Positions 30,722-39,783 are shown, counted from the stretch's first letter. The stretch: DNA of 39,884 nucleotides from Streptomyces zagrosensis (GCF_014203645.1 NZ_JACHJL010000035.1:1-39884); one strand, 5' to 3'. Notes: generated by a model not told the origin, from the letters alone. Made by a program: numbers and translations.

Positions 30722-31173
30722 CCAGCCTCGCTGCGGAGCCGGTGACCGCCGGCGTACCCGAGACGGTCATTGTCACCGGGCCGAAGCTGCGGGCGTCACC
30801 GATCGCTGCCATCGACACGGTGACCGTGCTGTCCGACTCCGAGGTCGTCGCCGTCAAGCTGATCCGCGCCGATGACCCGTATTTGGAGGGCCACTACCCG
30901 GAGATGACCATCTATCCCGGTGCCTTCCTCATCGAGACCGCCTACCAGGCGGTGATCCACCTCGTACAAAAGACCCGCGGGCCCGAGGCCAACGCGGAGC
31001 TGTCCGGGCTGGACTCGGTGCGTTTCACCACGGCCCTGCGCCCGGGCGATGAGCTGCGGGTGCACTGTGAGTGCCGGCCCGGCGACGAGCCCGGCACGCT
31101 CGCGGTCATCGCACACTGCACCACGGGTGATGCGAAGGCTGCCCTACTCAAAATGCGGTACCGGCTGCGATGA
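30718..31173 (+). CDS. Hotdog dehydratase, His/Glu type
   Basis: A 151-residue hotdog protein with full catalytic residues: EGHYPEMTIYPGAFLIETAYQ has His and, 14 residues later, Glu. LSGLDSVRFTTALRPGDELRVHCECR is the family's second strand region. The N-terminal 30 residues are irregular. GTG 30718 overlaps the KR stop, and its own stop overlaps the next hotdog gene (ATGA), so the two hotdogs are produced together and probably form an active heterodimer that follows the KR step. Confidence 0.82.
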   Translation: MTSLAAEPVTAGVPETVIVTGPKLRASPIAAIDTVTVLSDSEVVAVKLIRADDPYLEGHYPEMTIYPGAFLIETAYQAVIHLVQKTRGPEANAELSGLDSVRFTTALRPGDELRVHCECRPGDEPGTLAVIAHCTTGDAKAALLKMRYRLR

Positions 31174-31670
31174 GCAGCCAAATCGGGGGAACCATGCTTG
31201 ATTACGCGGATATTCGCCGCATCATCCCGCACGCCCATCCCATCCTGCTCGTGGACCGGGTCCTGGAGATGGACCCGTACGACCGGATCGTGACCACCAA
31301 GACCGTCAGCGGCAGCGAGCCTTGCTACGCCCGTATGGCACCCGACCTGGGAACCCGGGCCTTCGCCTACCCGACCTCGTTGCTCATCGAGTCCTGGGGA
31401 CAGGGCGGCGCGGTGCTGTGGATGGAGCGCATCAAGGCCCAGGGGCGGGAGCGCGCGGGCTCGTTGATCCTGGCCGCCGCCCGTGAGGTGGAGCTGCACC
31501 GCTCGGTCTACCCGGGCGACACGCTGCGGCACGAGGTGCGCGTCGATCAGTACGTCGGCGACAACGTCATCTTCAGCGGCACGTCCTTCGTGGGCGATGA
31601 CCCGGTGGCGACCGTCGGGTACGCCATCGCCGTCATGCGCCCTTCCGAGGGCCTCTCGTGGGAAGCGTGA
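31170..31670 (+). CDS. Hotdog dehydratase-like partner, Glu-only type
   Basis: 166 residues with FabZ-like IIPHAHPILLVDRVLEM and FAYPTSLLIESWGQGGAVLW. The Glu is kept, but the position of the catalytic His 14 residues earlier is occupied by Leu. HRSVYPGDTLRHEVRVDQYVG completes the domain. It is paired by overlap with the His/Glu-type gene at 30718, just as the two types are fused in the protein at 21299. ATG 31170 is used; an in-frame ATG at 31194 is possible. Alone it should be inactive. Confidence 0.8.
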   Translation: MSSQIGGTMLDYADIRRIIPHAHPILLVDRVLEMDPYDRIVTTKTVSGSEPCYARMAPDLGTRAFAYPTSLLIESWGQGGAVLWMERIKAQGRERAGSLILAAAREVELHRSVYPGDTLRHEVRVDQYVGDNVIFSGTSFVGDDPVATVGYAIAVMRPSEGLSWEA

Positions 31671-31675
31671 GCGCC

Positions 31676-32950
31676 ATGACCGATGTCGTCATCACGGGGC
31701 TCGGCGTGGTCTCACCGCTGGGCCACACCCTGGAGGACTACTGGAACGGGCTGCTGCGCGGCGACGTTCCGATACGCCCGCTGGACTACCCGGGCACGGC
31801 CATACACGGCTCCTTGACCTATCTGGTCGAGGACGCCCCCGCGGTGGCCGCTGACCTCGGGCGGGCCAGTGGCTTCGCGGTGGCCGCGGCCCGCTCCGCG
31901 TTCGCAGACGCCGGCCTGGCCGGCGCACCGCAGGAGGTGCTGGACGGCGTCGGTGTCTGCGTGGGCACCGGCAACGGGGACAGCGATCTGCGCGAGCAGG
32001 AGCGCGATGGCCTGCGGGAGCTGACCGGGGTGCAGTGGTACCCGTTTGGCACCGCGGCCATCGTGGCCTCCGCCTTGGACCTGCACGGCCCCGGCGGCAC
32101 CGTCTCCACGGCCTGCGCTGCTGGAGCGTACGCCGTGTCATTCGGCGTCGAGATGATCACCTCTGGTGAGGCCGACCTGGTGCTCGTCGGAGGGGCCGAG
32201 GCAGTGTCGCGGCCCGCGATAGGCGCCTTCTTGCGGCTGGGCGCGGCGGACAAGCTGCACTGCCGCCCCTTCGACGCCGAGCGTGGCGGCACGGTGTACG
32301 GGGAGGGCGCGGCCTTCCTCGTCCTGGAGTCCGCCGAGCACGCGGCCCAGCGCGGCCAGCGCCCCTACGCGAAGGTCCTCGGCGCCGGCTGGAGCTGCGA
32401 CGCCAGCCATGTCACCGCGCCCGACGTCAGCGGCGAACAGGCCGACCGGGCCGCCCGCGAGGCGCTGGCCCGCGGCGGTATCACCGAACAGGCCATCGGT
32501 GCCGTACTCAGCCACGGCACCGGCACACCCGCCAACGACAGCACCGAGAGCCGCACCACGGCCCGGGTGCTCGCCCAGCGAACCCCCGACGTACCGGTCG
32601 CCGCCATCAAGGCATCGCTCGGTCACAGCGGCGGTGCCGCCGGCGCCTTCTCCTGCGTGACCGCGGCCCTGGTAGTCCGGCACCAGCTGGTGCCCCCGGT
32701 GGGCACCTTGCGCCAGACCGACCCCGAGTGCGAGCTGCGCCTGGTACGGGACGTGCCGCAGGCGACGGCCGGTGACGCCGTACTGGTCAACGCGTACGCG
32801 TTCGGGGGCAACAACATCACGGTCGCCATCGGAGCGGCGGAGCCGCTCTCCTCGGCTACCGCGGAGTCTGCGGCTACTGCTGTCACTGCTGTCACTTCAG
32901 GTTCTGGGGCTACTTCGGGTATTGCGGTTACTTCGGGGGTTACGCGATGA
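31676..32950 (+). CDS. Type II PKS ketosynthase, KS4
   Basis: About 424 residues. VVITGLGVVSPLG opens the fold; Cys147 in VSTACAAGAYAVSFG is the nucleophile; SHGTGTPANDSTESR and SLGHSGGAAGAFS provide the two His residues; YAFGGNNITVAIGAAE closes the domain. The last 35 residues are a repeat tail of Thr/Ser/Ala/Val (TAVTAVTSGSG). Its sequence around Cys and the shape of its partner resemble KS1/CLF1. ATG 31676 is chosen, but GTG 31667 overlaps the previous stop (GTGA) and is equally possible. Confidence 0.92.
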   Translation: MTDVVITGLGVVSPLGHTLEDYWNGLLRGDVPIRPLDYPGTAIHGSLTYLVEDAPAVAADLGRASGFAVAAARSAFADAGLAGAPQEVLDGVGVCVGTGNGDSDLREQERDGLRELTGVQWYPFGTAAIVASALDLHGPGGTVSTACAAGAYAVSFGVEMITSGEADLVLVGGAEAVSRPAIGAFLRLGAADKLHCRPFDAERGGTVYGEGAAFLVLESAEHAAQRGQRPYAKVLGAGWSCDASHVTAPDVSGEQADRAAREALARGGITEQAIGAVLSHGTGTPANDSTESRTTARVLAQRTPDVPVAAIKASLGHSGGAAGAFSCVTAALVVRHQLVPPVGTLRQTDPECELRLVRDVPQATAGDAVLVNAYAFGGNNITVAIGAAEPLSSATAESAATAVTAVTSGSGATSGIAVTSGVTR

Positions 32951-34014
32951 GCACGCATGGCAGACCATTGGCCGCCATCACTGGCATAGGCCCCGTCACC
33001 CGCCCGGCCATCGGCGTCAAGGAGTTGGCCGAGGTCACCACCCTCGGCATTCGCGACGACGAGCGGACCACGCCCGCGCTTCCGCTGACGATCGACCCGA
33101 TGGACACCTTCCATCCTGCGGACTTCCTCGGCAAGCGCGGCTGGAAGTTCTTCCCCGAGCCCACCCGCGCGGCCCTGGCCGCGGTGCGGCTCGCCCTCGC
33201 CGACGCCAAGCGCCACCCCGACACCATGGAGCCGGAAGAGCGCACCGAGGCCAACGCCCGCACCGGCGTGGTCATCGGCACCAACTTCGCGGTGGACGCC
33301 ATCGTGGACCGCATCGACCGCGCCCTGATCGCCGAGGGCATACCCGGCATCAGTCCCGTCGAGTGCCCCAACTTCTCCGTGAACGTACCCGCGGGCCAAC
33401 TAGCCATCGCAGGCGGCTTCAAGGCATTCAACATCACCCTCGTCGACCTGCTCACCGCGGGATACGAGGCGTTGCTGCTCGGCGCCCGTGCGCTGGTCGC
33501 CGGCCGCGCGGACAGCGTCCTGGCCGGCACCATCGAGGGCCCGCCGCCCACCGCAGCGCAACCCGTGACCGGGCCGCGCGCCGACGCGTTCGGTGCCTGC
33601 CTGTTCCACCTGGAGCCGCAACAGGCCGCCGCGGAGCGCCGGGTAGTGCCGTACGCCTACCTGACCGGCGGCACCCGGCGGATGCTGCCCGACGAGCCGC
33701 ACCACGCGGCCCGGGTCCTTGGCTCCGCCCTTGACCGACTCGGCGGAGCGGACGGAGTGGACCAACTCCACCTGTGCCTGCCGCCGTACGACGAGGGCGC
33801 GCGAGCAGCCGACGCGGCACGCGCCTGGGTCGCAGCCCGTGGCGCAGGCACCGAGGTCACCATCGTGCAGGGGGCCCCACAGGCCACCGGCACCAGCGCG
33901 CTCGCACTCGGCCGGCAGCTCGCACGCGAAGTGCGCGGCACCGCCGTTTTCGGCGCCATGGGCCCACAGGGCAATGTGACCCTGCTGCATCTCACGGACG
34001 CCGGAGGCAAGTGA
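32947..34014 (+). CDS. Chain length factor partner, CLF4
   Basis: A 355-residue ketosynthase-like protein. AAITGIGPVTRP opens it; FLGKRGWKFFPEPTRAALAAV corresponds to CLF1; the nucleophile region FNITLVDLLTAGYEALL has no Cys; the C-terminal part has AMGPQGNVTLLHL. It overlaps KS4 by four bases and is its presumed partner. CLF1 and CLF4 form one subgroup, distinct from CLF2 and CLF3, suggesting at least three cavity types in the cluster. Confidence 0.85.
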   Translation: MSTHGRPLAAITGIGPVTRPAIGVKELAEVTTLGIRDDERTTPALPLTIDPMDTFHPADFLGKRGWKFFPEPTRAALAAVRLALADAKRHPDTMEPEERTEANARTGVVIGTNFAVDAIVDRIDRALIAEGIPGISPVECPNFSVNVPAGQLAIAGGFKAFNITLVDLLTAGYEALLLGARALVAGRADSVLAGTIEGPPPTAAQPVTGPRADAFGACLFHLEPQQAAAERRVVPYAYLTGGTRRMLPDEPHHAARVLGSALDRLGGADGVDQLHLCLPPYDEGARAADAARAWVAARGAGTEVTIVQGAPQATGTSALALGRQLAREVRGTAVFGAMGPQGNVTLLHLTDAGGK

Positions 34015-34823
34015 TGAGCCGCGGCGTGGCATCGTCCCCGGTGAGTGAATCGCTGCTGTACGGCGAGGAGTTGGCCGTACACCGCTTCGCTGAGCTGCCC
34101 GCCGCGGCTCTCGTGCACGGGCTCGAGGACGACTGGAGCAGCTACACCAAGCTGAGCCAGCTGCTGTCCGGCAAGTTCCGTAGCTTCCCGCTCGACATGC
34201 CGTGGCGGTCGGGCGGGACCTATCGGTGGCGCGCCCGCGCCACCAGCGGCCAGTGGATCGAGGGCGGCCTCCAGATGGTGCCCGAGCCGGTGTCGGTGCT
34301 CGTGGCCCACTCGATGGGCGCCAACTCCGTACTCCAATGGCTGGCTTCGGGCGCCAACCCGAAGCTTGACGCGCTGATCCTGCTCTCACCGTTCTACTGG
34401 TCGCCGACCCAACCGGTGGACTGGGCGATCTTCGACGGCTTCCGGGAACAGTTCGCGGCCGTCATGACCGCCGGGCTGCAAACCCGGCTGGGCGAGCGGG
34501 CGCACACCATGGACCCCGACATCTTCTCGGCCATGGTGCGCAAGATGCTGGAGAAGATGGGCCCCCAGGCCTTCCTCGCGCTTTTCGACCAGTACAGTGC
34601 GGCTTCCAGCCTGGCGCTGTCTCACGTATCGGTTCCCACGTTGGTGATCGGCAGCCCGCACGACCCCGGGCTGCTCGGCGATCGTGCCGATGCGCTGCGA
34701 GCGGACATGCCAAGCGCAGAACTGCGCCTTGACCCTCGCTTCAGCCACTTCTGCCATGTCGAACAGGCGCAAGAAGTGGCCGACTTGATCATCGCGTTCG
34801 CTGACCACCACCGGTCAGCCTGA
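34014..34823 (+). CDS. Alpha/beta hydrolase (thioesterase-like)
   Basis: 269 residues. VHGLEDDWSSY forms the oxyanion loop region; Ser100 in VAHSMGAN is the nucleophile; an Asp is in GSPHDPGLL and a His in FSHFCHVEQ. It shares LP/MPW.GG.Y.W and the FSHFCH/YGHFCH end with the hydrolase half of the fusion at 27343, so the two are paralogs. Likely roles are hydrolysis or transfer of the polyketide from ACP, or removal of stalled chains. ATG 34014 overlaps the CLF4 stop. Confidence 0.82.
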   Translation: MSRGVASSPVSESLLYGEELAVHRFAELPAAALVHGLEDDWSSYTKLSQLLSGKFRSFPLDMPWRSGGTYRWRARATSGQWIEGGLQMVPEPVSVLVAHSMGANSVLQWLASGANPKLDALILLSPFYWSPTQPVDWAIFDGFREQFAAVMTAGLQTRLGERAHTMDPDIFSAMVRKMLEKMGPQAFLALFDQYSAASSLALSHVSVPTLVIGSPHDPGLLGDRADALRADMPSAELRLDPRFSHFCHVEQAQEVADLIIAFADHHRSA

Positions 34824-34844
34824 CATCGAAACGGAGGAGACATC

Positions 34845-36419
34845 GTGTCGGGACACACCGTGCAACTGAGGGCGTTGCCACCGCGCAACAAGCCCGGGCT
34901 CACCTTGTTGGCCGCGCTCCTTGGCCTGTTCATCGCGCTGCTCGACGTCACCGTGGTCACCGTGGCCATGCCGACCATCGGCACCGATCTGCACGCCACG
35001 TTCGATGACCTGGAGTGGGTGGCCAACGCCTACATGCTGGCCCTGGCGGTCTTCATCGTCACCGCCGGCCGCCTCGGCGACCTGTACGGGCAGCGGATGA
35101 TCTACGTCGTCGGCGTGGTCGTCTTCCTCGCGGGCTCTGCACTGTGCGCAGGCGCGGGCGAGATCACCCTGTTCGGCTGGGACCACATCACCACCTTGCA
35201 CATCGGCCGCGTGATCCAGGGCGTGGGCGGCGCCGTCGTGCTGCCGCTGACCCTGGCCATCATCTACTCGTCCTTCGAGGGCGAGAAGCGGGCCAAGGGC
35301 ATGATGCTCTGGGGTGCGGTCGGCGGCCTCGCCACCGCGCTCGGCCCGCTGATCGGCGGAGTCCTGGTAGATCACGCTGGGTGGGAATGGATCTTCCTGA
35401 TCAACGTGCCGATCGGCGCCATCGTCATCTTCGCGACGCTGGCGGGCATGGGCGCCGACGAACGCCCCGCCGCCGGTACCGAGAGGTCACTGGACCTGCC
35501 GGGCCTCGGCCTGCTCAGCACCTCGCTGCTCTGCATCAACCTGGCCCTGATCAACGGCAACTCCTGGGGCTGGACCTCGGCGAAGGTGCTGCTGCTCTTC
35601 GCGGGTGGCGCGCTGCTCCTGCTCGGCTTCCTGTTCGTGGAATCCCGCTCGCGCGCTCCCATCATCGACCTGGGCTGGTTCCGTAGGCCCTCCTTCGGCG
35701 GCAGCATCGCGACGTCCTTCCTGATGGGCGCCGGCATGTTCTCGGTCATCTTCTATCTGTCGATCTACCTCCAAGAGGGGCTGCGGCTGTCCGCTCAGGA
35801 GACCGGCGTACGGCTGCTGCCGCTGACCTTGTGCCTGGTGGTCGGCGCGCCCGTTGGCGGCCGGATCGTCGCCAAGGCAGGCGTGCGCAAGGCGCTCACC
35901 TTGGCCATGACGCTGATGGCGATCGGCATCGCGCTGTACACGCTGGCCGACCCGAACGGCGACTCCGGTTCCTGGACGAACCTGCTGCCCGGCATGCTGC
36001 TCACCGGCCTCGCACTCGGCATCGCCATGCCGGTCGCGTCCGAGCTCACCATCGCCTCCGCCCCACAGGACCAGGTCGGCGTTTCCGCCAGCGCGGGCAC
36101 CATGGTGCGCCAGGTCGGCAACGCCGTCGGCATCGCCATCATGGGCGCGCTGATGAGCAACAGCACGGACACGGTCGTGGACAAGCTGCGCGCCGCCGCG
36201 AAGGACAAGCCGCTCACCGAGGACATCGCCAACGACATACGGCAGCGGGCCGTCACCGAAGGCATAGAAAACGGCGTCTGGTACGCCGCGGCCGTCACCC
36301 TGCTCGCCGCCGTCATGGTCGCCGTGTTCGTACGCGATCGGCAGCCCGCCTCCCCGACGCCCCCGCCCCCCGCTCGCCCCGACGACACCATGCGGCTCTC
36401 GAAGCTGCCCAGCGCCTGA
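34845..36419 (+). CDS. DHA2-family MFS exporter (14 spans)
   Basis: 524 residues. Span 1 carries FIALLDVTVVTVAMPTIGTDL, the DHA2 signature. GRLGDLYGQRMIYVVG is the loop 2-3 motif and QGVGGAVVLPLTLAII the antiporter motif in span 5. About 14 hydrophobic spans run to AAVTLLAAVMVAVFV. GGAGGAG precedes the GTG. It is in line with the PKS genes and likely exports the product, giving self-protection. The C-terminal tail is Pro-rich (SPTPPPPARPD). Confidence 0.9.
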   Translation: MSGHTVQLRALPPRNKPGLTLLAALLGLFIALLDVTVVTVAMPTIGTDLHATFDDLEWVANAYMLALAVFIVTAGRLGDLYGQRMIYVVGVVVFLAGSALCAGAGEITLFGWDHITTLHIGRVIQGVGGAVVLPLTLAIIYSSFEGEKRAKGMMLWGAVGGLATALGPLIGGVLVDHAGWEWIFLINVPIGAIVIFATLAGMGADERPAAGTERSLDLPGLGLLSTSLLCINLALINGNSWGWTSAKVLLLFAGGALLLLGFLFVESRSRAPIIDLGWFRRPSFGGSIATSFLMGAGMFSVIFYLSIYLQEGLRLSAQETGVRLLPLTLCLVVGAPVGGRIVAKAGVRKALTLAMTLMAIGIALYTLADPNGDSGSWTNLLPGMLLTGLALGIAMPVASELTIASAPQDQVGVSASAGTMVRQVGNAVGIAIMGALMSNSTDTVVDKLRAAAKDKPLTEDIANDIRQRAVTEGIENGVWYAAAVTLLAAVMVAVFVRDRQPASPTPPPPARPDDTMRLSKLPSA

Positions 36420-36430
36420 CGGAGGACGCA

Positions 36431-37444
36431 GTGACCGAGCACGCCACCCAGCAGCCGGGGGACAGCGCTGCCCAGCGCCAGGGCAAGACCGCCTTCCTCT
36501 TCCCGGGCCAGGGCTCCCAGAAGGTCGGCATGGGCCAGTACCTGCTGGAGAACCGCCCCGACCTCGCCGACACCTACTACCGCGCAGCCGACGACATCCT
36601 CGGCATCCCGCTGTCCACCCTGTGCTGGGAGGGCCCCGAGGACGCGCTGCGCGACACCGCCATCACCCAGCCCGCCGTGTTCCTGACCAGCCTGGCCACC
36701 CTCGACGTGCTGCGTGAGCACGGCCTGCGCCCCGATGTCGTCGCCGGCCACAGCCTCGGCGAGTACACGGCCCTGGTCGCCGCCGGGGTCCTCGACTGGC
36801 AGGACGCGCTGCGCCTGGTACGCCGCCGGGGCGAGCTCATGGCGGCCGTCAACGAGCAGGTGCCCGGCGCGATGGCCGCCGTGCTCGGCCTCGACCTGGC
36901 CACCGTCGAGGAGATCTGCGCGAAGGTCGCGGCCGAGACGGGCCAGGTCGCTGAGGTCGCCAACGACAACGAGCCCGGCCAGTCGGTCGTCTCGGGCCAG
37001 GCCGAGGCCATCGAGCGGGTACGGGTCGCCGCACAGGAAGCGGGCGCCGTGAAGGCCATCGCGCTGCCGGTGGGCGCCCCGTTCCACTGCGCGCTGATGC
37101 GCGGCATCGAAGAAGAGTTCGCCGCCGAACTGGACCGCGTCACCTTCCGCGAGCCGCAGCTGCCAGTGATCTCGGGTGTCACCGCCGAACACGTCACCAG
37201 CGCCGCGGACATCACCGCCTGTCTACGCCGCCAACTCGCCGGCCGAGTCCGCTGGACCGGCTCGGTGCAGCTGATGGCCGACTCGGGCGTCACCGACTTC
37301 GTCGAGGTCGGCCCCGGCAAGGTGCTCAGCGGCCTGTGCCGTCGCATCGTGCCCGAGCTGACGTCATTCACCACCCACGACGAGCGCCGACTGGTCAAGA
37401 CCCTCGACGCCCTCGCGCCCACAGCCGCCGTCGCGGCGGTCTGA
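36431..37444 (+). CDS. Malonyl-CoA:ACP transacylase (FabD-type)
   Basis: 337 residues. FLFPGQGSQKVGMG is the N-terminal signature; Ser108 in AGHSLGEYTAL is the nucleophile; His is in GAPFHCALM; VEVGPGKVLSGLCRRI closes the protein. It loads malonyl units on ACP1 and ACP2. Many type II PKSs borrow the fatty-acid enzyme, so a dedicated copy suggests high demand or ACPs that differ from AcpP. It follows the exporter by 11 bases, with GGAGGA before the GTG, and precedes the carboxylase genes that make malonyl-CoA. Confidence 0.93.
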   Translation: MTEHATQQPGDSAAQRQGKTAFLFPGQGSQKVGMGQYLLENRPDLADTYYRAADDILGIPLSTLCWEGPEDALRDTAITQPAVFLTSLATLDVLREHGLRPDVVAGHSLGEYTALVAAGVLDWQDALRLVRRRGELMAAVNEQVPGAMAAVLGLDLATVEEICAKVAAETGQVAEVANDNEPGQSVVSGQAEAIERVRVAAQEAGAVKAIALPVGAPFHCALMRGIEEEFAAELDRVTFREPQLPVISGVTAEHVTSAADITACLRRQLAGRVRWTGSVQLMADSGVTDFVEVGPGKVLSGLCRRIVPELTSFTTHDERRLVKTLDALAPTAAVAAV

Positions 37445-37479
37445 AGCCAGCAAGCCAGTAAGCCAGGGGGACCGTGTAG

Positions 37480-39087
37480 ATGAGCATCACCGACGATCGG
37501 CGGGTCACCACCGACGACCTGCCAGAGGACCCGGGTACCGGAGGACTGTCCGAACAACTCCTGCGGCTACGGGAGTTGAAAGAAGCCATCGCCGCCGGCG
37601 ACCCGGCCGGCACCGAGCGCCAGCACGCCAAGGGCAAGCTCACCGCACGCGAACGCATCGCACTTCTGCTGGACGAGGGCTCCTTCCACGAGATCGAGGC
37701 GCTGCGCAGGCACCGCGCCACCGGCTTCGGCCTGGAGAAGAAGAAGCCGCACACGGACGGCGTCATCACCGGCTGGGGCACCGTGCACGGCCGCACCGTC
37801 TTCGTCTACGCCCACGACTTCCGCATCTTCGGCGGTGCGCTCGGCGAGGCCCACGCCACCAAGATTCACAAGCTGATGGACCTCGCCGAGTCGGCCGGCG
37901 CCCCGCTGGTCTCCCTCAACGACGGCGCCGGGGCCCGTATCCAAGAGGGCGTCACCGCGCTCGCCGGCTACGGCGGCATCTTCCAGCGCAACACCCGCTG
38001 CTCGGGCGTCATCCCGCAGATCTCGGTGATGCTCGGCCCGTGCGCGGGCGGCGCGGCGTACAGCCCGGCCCTGACCGACTTCGTGTTCATGGTCCGCGAG
38101 ACCTCGCAGATGTTCATCACAGGACCCGACGTCGTCCGCGCCGTCACCGGCGAGGAGATCAGCCAAAACGGCCTCGGTGGCGCCGATGTGCACGCCTCCA
38201 TCTCGGGGGTCGCGGCCTTCGCGTACGACGATGAGGAAAGCTGCCTCGAAGAGGTCCGCTACCTGCTGTCGATGCTCCCGCAGAACAACCGCGAGACGTC
38301 ACCGGTGGAGGAGACCGAGGACCCGGCCGACCGCAGCGTGGACGCGCTCCTCGACCTGGTGCCCGGCGATCCCAACCAGTCGTACGACATGCGCAAGGTC
38401 ATTGAGGAGATCGTGGACGACCACGACTTCTTCGAGGTCCAACCGACTTGGGCCACCAACATCATCTGCGCCCTGGCGCGGCTCGACGGCCATGTCGTGG
38501 GCATTGTCGCCAACCAGCCCGCCTCGCTCGCCGGAGTTCTGGACATCCACGCTAGCGAGAAGGCCGCACGCTTCGTGCAGACCTGCGACGCGTTCAACAT
38601 CCCGCTGGTCAGCCTGGTGGACGTGCCCGGCTTCCTGCCCGGTGTTGACCAAGAGCACGGCGGCATCATTCGCCATGGCGCCAAACTGCTGTACGCGTAC
38701 TGCAACGCCACCGTGCCCCGGGTGCAGGTCATCTTGCGCAAGGCGTACGGCGGCGCGTACATCGTCATGGACTCCCGCTCGATCGGCGTGGACGTCTCGC
38801 TGGCCTGGCCCAGCAATGAGATCGCGGTGATGGGTGCCGAGGGCGCGGCCAACGTCATCTTCCGCCGCGAGATCGCCGCAGCCGACGACCCGGACGCGAT
38901 GCGCCAGCAGAAGATCAAGGAATACCAGAGCGAGTTGATGCACCCGTACTACGCCGCCGAGCGCGGCCTGGTGGACGACGTCATCGACCCACGCGAGACC
39001 CGCTCCGCGCTGATCGGCTCGCTGGCCATGCTCCGTACGAAGCACGCGAACCTGCCGTCGCGTAAGCACGGAAACCCGCCGGTGTGA
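37480..39087 (+). CDS. Acyl-CoA carboxylase carboxyltransferase (beta) subunit
   Basis: 535 residues of AccD/PccB type. The N-half has KGKLTARERIALLLDEGSFHEI, FGGALGEAHATKIHKLMDLA and GPCAGGAAYSPALTDFVFM; the C-half has VDVPGFLPGVDQEHGG, LRKAYGGAYIVMDSR and AAERGLVDDVIDP. It transfers the carboxyl from biotin to acetyl- or propionyl-CoA. In this context acetyl-CoA giving malonyl-CoA is the likelier reaction, but I cannot fix the substrate-choosing residue by eye. It is followed by the epsilon-like gene and the biotin carboxylase start, so the cluster supplies its own extender unit. Confidence 0.92.
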   Translation: MSITDDRRVTTDDLPEDPGTGGLSEQLLRLRELKEAIAAGDPAGTERQHAKGKLTARERIALLLDEGSFHEIEALRRHRATGFGLEKKKPHTDGVITGWGTVHGRTVFVYAHDFRIFGGALGEAHATKIHKLMDLAESAGAPLVSLNDGAGARIQEGVTALAGYGGIFQRNTRCSGVIPQISVMLGPCAGGAAYSPALTDFVFMVRETSQMFITGPDVVRAVTGEEISQNGLGGADVHASISGVAAFAYDDEESCLEEVRYLLSMLPQNNRETSPVEETEDPADRSVDALLDLVPGDPNQSYDMRKVIEEIVDDHDFFEVQPTWATNIICALARLDGHVVGIVANQPASLAGVLDIHASEKAARFVQTCDAFNIPLVSLVDVPGFLPGVDQEHGGIIRHGAKLLYAYCNATVPRVQVILRKAYGGAYIVMDSRSIGVDVSLAWPSNEIAVMGAEGAANVIFRREIAAADDPDAMRQQKIKEYQSELMHPYYAAERGLVDDVIDPRETRSALIGSLAMLRTKHANLPSRKHGNPPV

Positions 39088-39557
39088 TGGGCAGTACCGG
39101 CCGAAACGGCGCTCCGGGCGCCGTACGAGACAAGCATCCGCAGGCTGCTGCGGTGTCAGGTGGCGCGGTAAGCGCCGTGGTGATGCGAGGAGCGGGGAGC
39201 ACGGTGGCGATGCGGGGTGCGGTGGGCGCGGTAGCGGAGCGGGGCACTGAGGGCGCGGTGGAGGCACGGGGTGCGGAACAGATCGCGCTGGCGCGAAGTG
39301 CAGGAAGCGCCGCGACGGACACCGCTACGGACACTGCGGTGCGGGACGGGGCGCCGCGGCTGTGCGTGGTACGCGGCACCGCGGGCGCCGAGGAAGTCGC
39401 CGCGCTCACAGCGCTGTTCGCCGCCCTGGCCCAAAGTGCGGGCCCGCGCCGGCGCCTTGACGACGGCATCGACCGCTCCCGAGTGAGCTGGGACCACCCA
39501 GGACCCGGCCGGCGGGGCGGCCTCGGCTACCGGGCCCCGGGGGCGTGGACGTCGTAA
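39084..39557 (+). CDS. Acyl-CoA carboxylase epsilon-like subunit with long N-terminal extension
   Basis: 157 residues from GTG 39084, or 156 from ATG 39087. The last 65 residues carry the epsilon pattern: LCVVRGTAGAEEVAALTALFAAL, an acidic linker with SWDHPG, and the closing LGYRAPGAWTS. The first 85-90 residues are unusual: repeats of AVVMRGAG, VAMRGAVG and AERGTEGA units with no fold. Epsilon subunits of Streptomyces carboxylases are normally 60-80 residues and stabilise the alpha-beta complex. Whether the extension is translated or the protein starts later is uncertain, though no better start is seen. Confidence 0.7.
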   Translation: MMGSTGRNGAPGAVRDKHPQAAAVSGGAVSAVVMRGAGSTVAMRGAVGAVAERGTEGAVEARGAEQIALARSAGSAATDTATDTAVRDGAPRLCVVRGTAGAEEVAALTALFAALAQSAGPRRRLDDGIDRSRVSWDHPGPGRRGGLGYRAPGAWTS

Positions 39558-39677
39558 ACGGCGCGCACCCCGGCGGCCACCCGCCGAGCGGGGCGCGCAC
39601 CGAAGTGCCGGGCGCGGTTCCGGGGCTGCGGGCTGTGGGCGCTGTGCCGTGCGCAACGCCCGGACAAAGACAATAAC

Positions 39678-39695
39678 AACGCCGGCCACGGCGTT
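39678..39695. promoter_or_regulatory. Inverted repeat upstream of the biotin carboxylase gene
   Basis: AACGCCG (39678-39684) and CGGCGTT (39689-39695) form perfect seven-base arms around GCCA. It lies in the 226-base gap between the epsilon-like gene and the biotin carboxylase gene, which is otherwise featureless. It may be an operator or a weak transcript hairpin. Confidence 0.35.
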
Positions 39696-39783
39696 ATCAA
39701 AAGTGGCGCGCCTGGCCGAGGCGGCAAGGTGATGAGGGGCAGCTCGGGCGTCCGAGACGGCCAGGAAAGGGAATCGGAGACCC

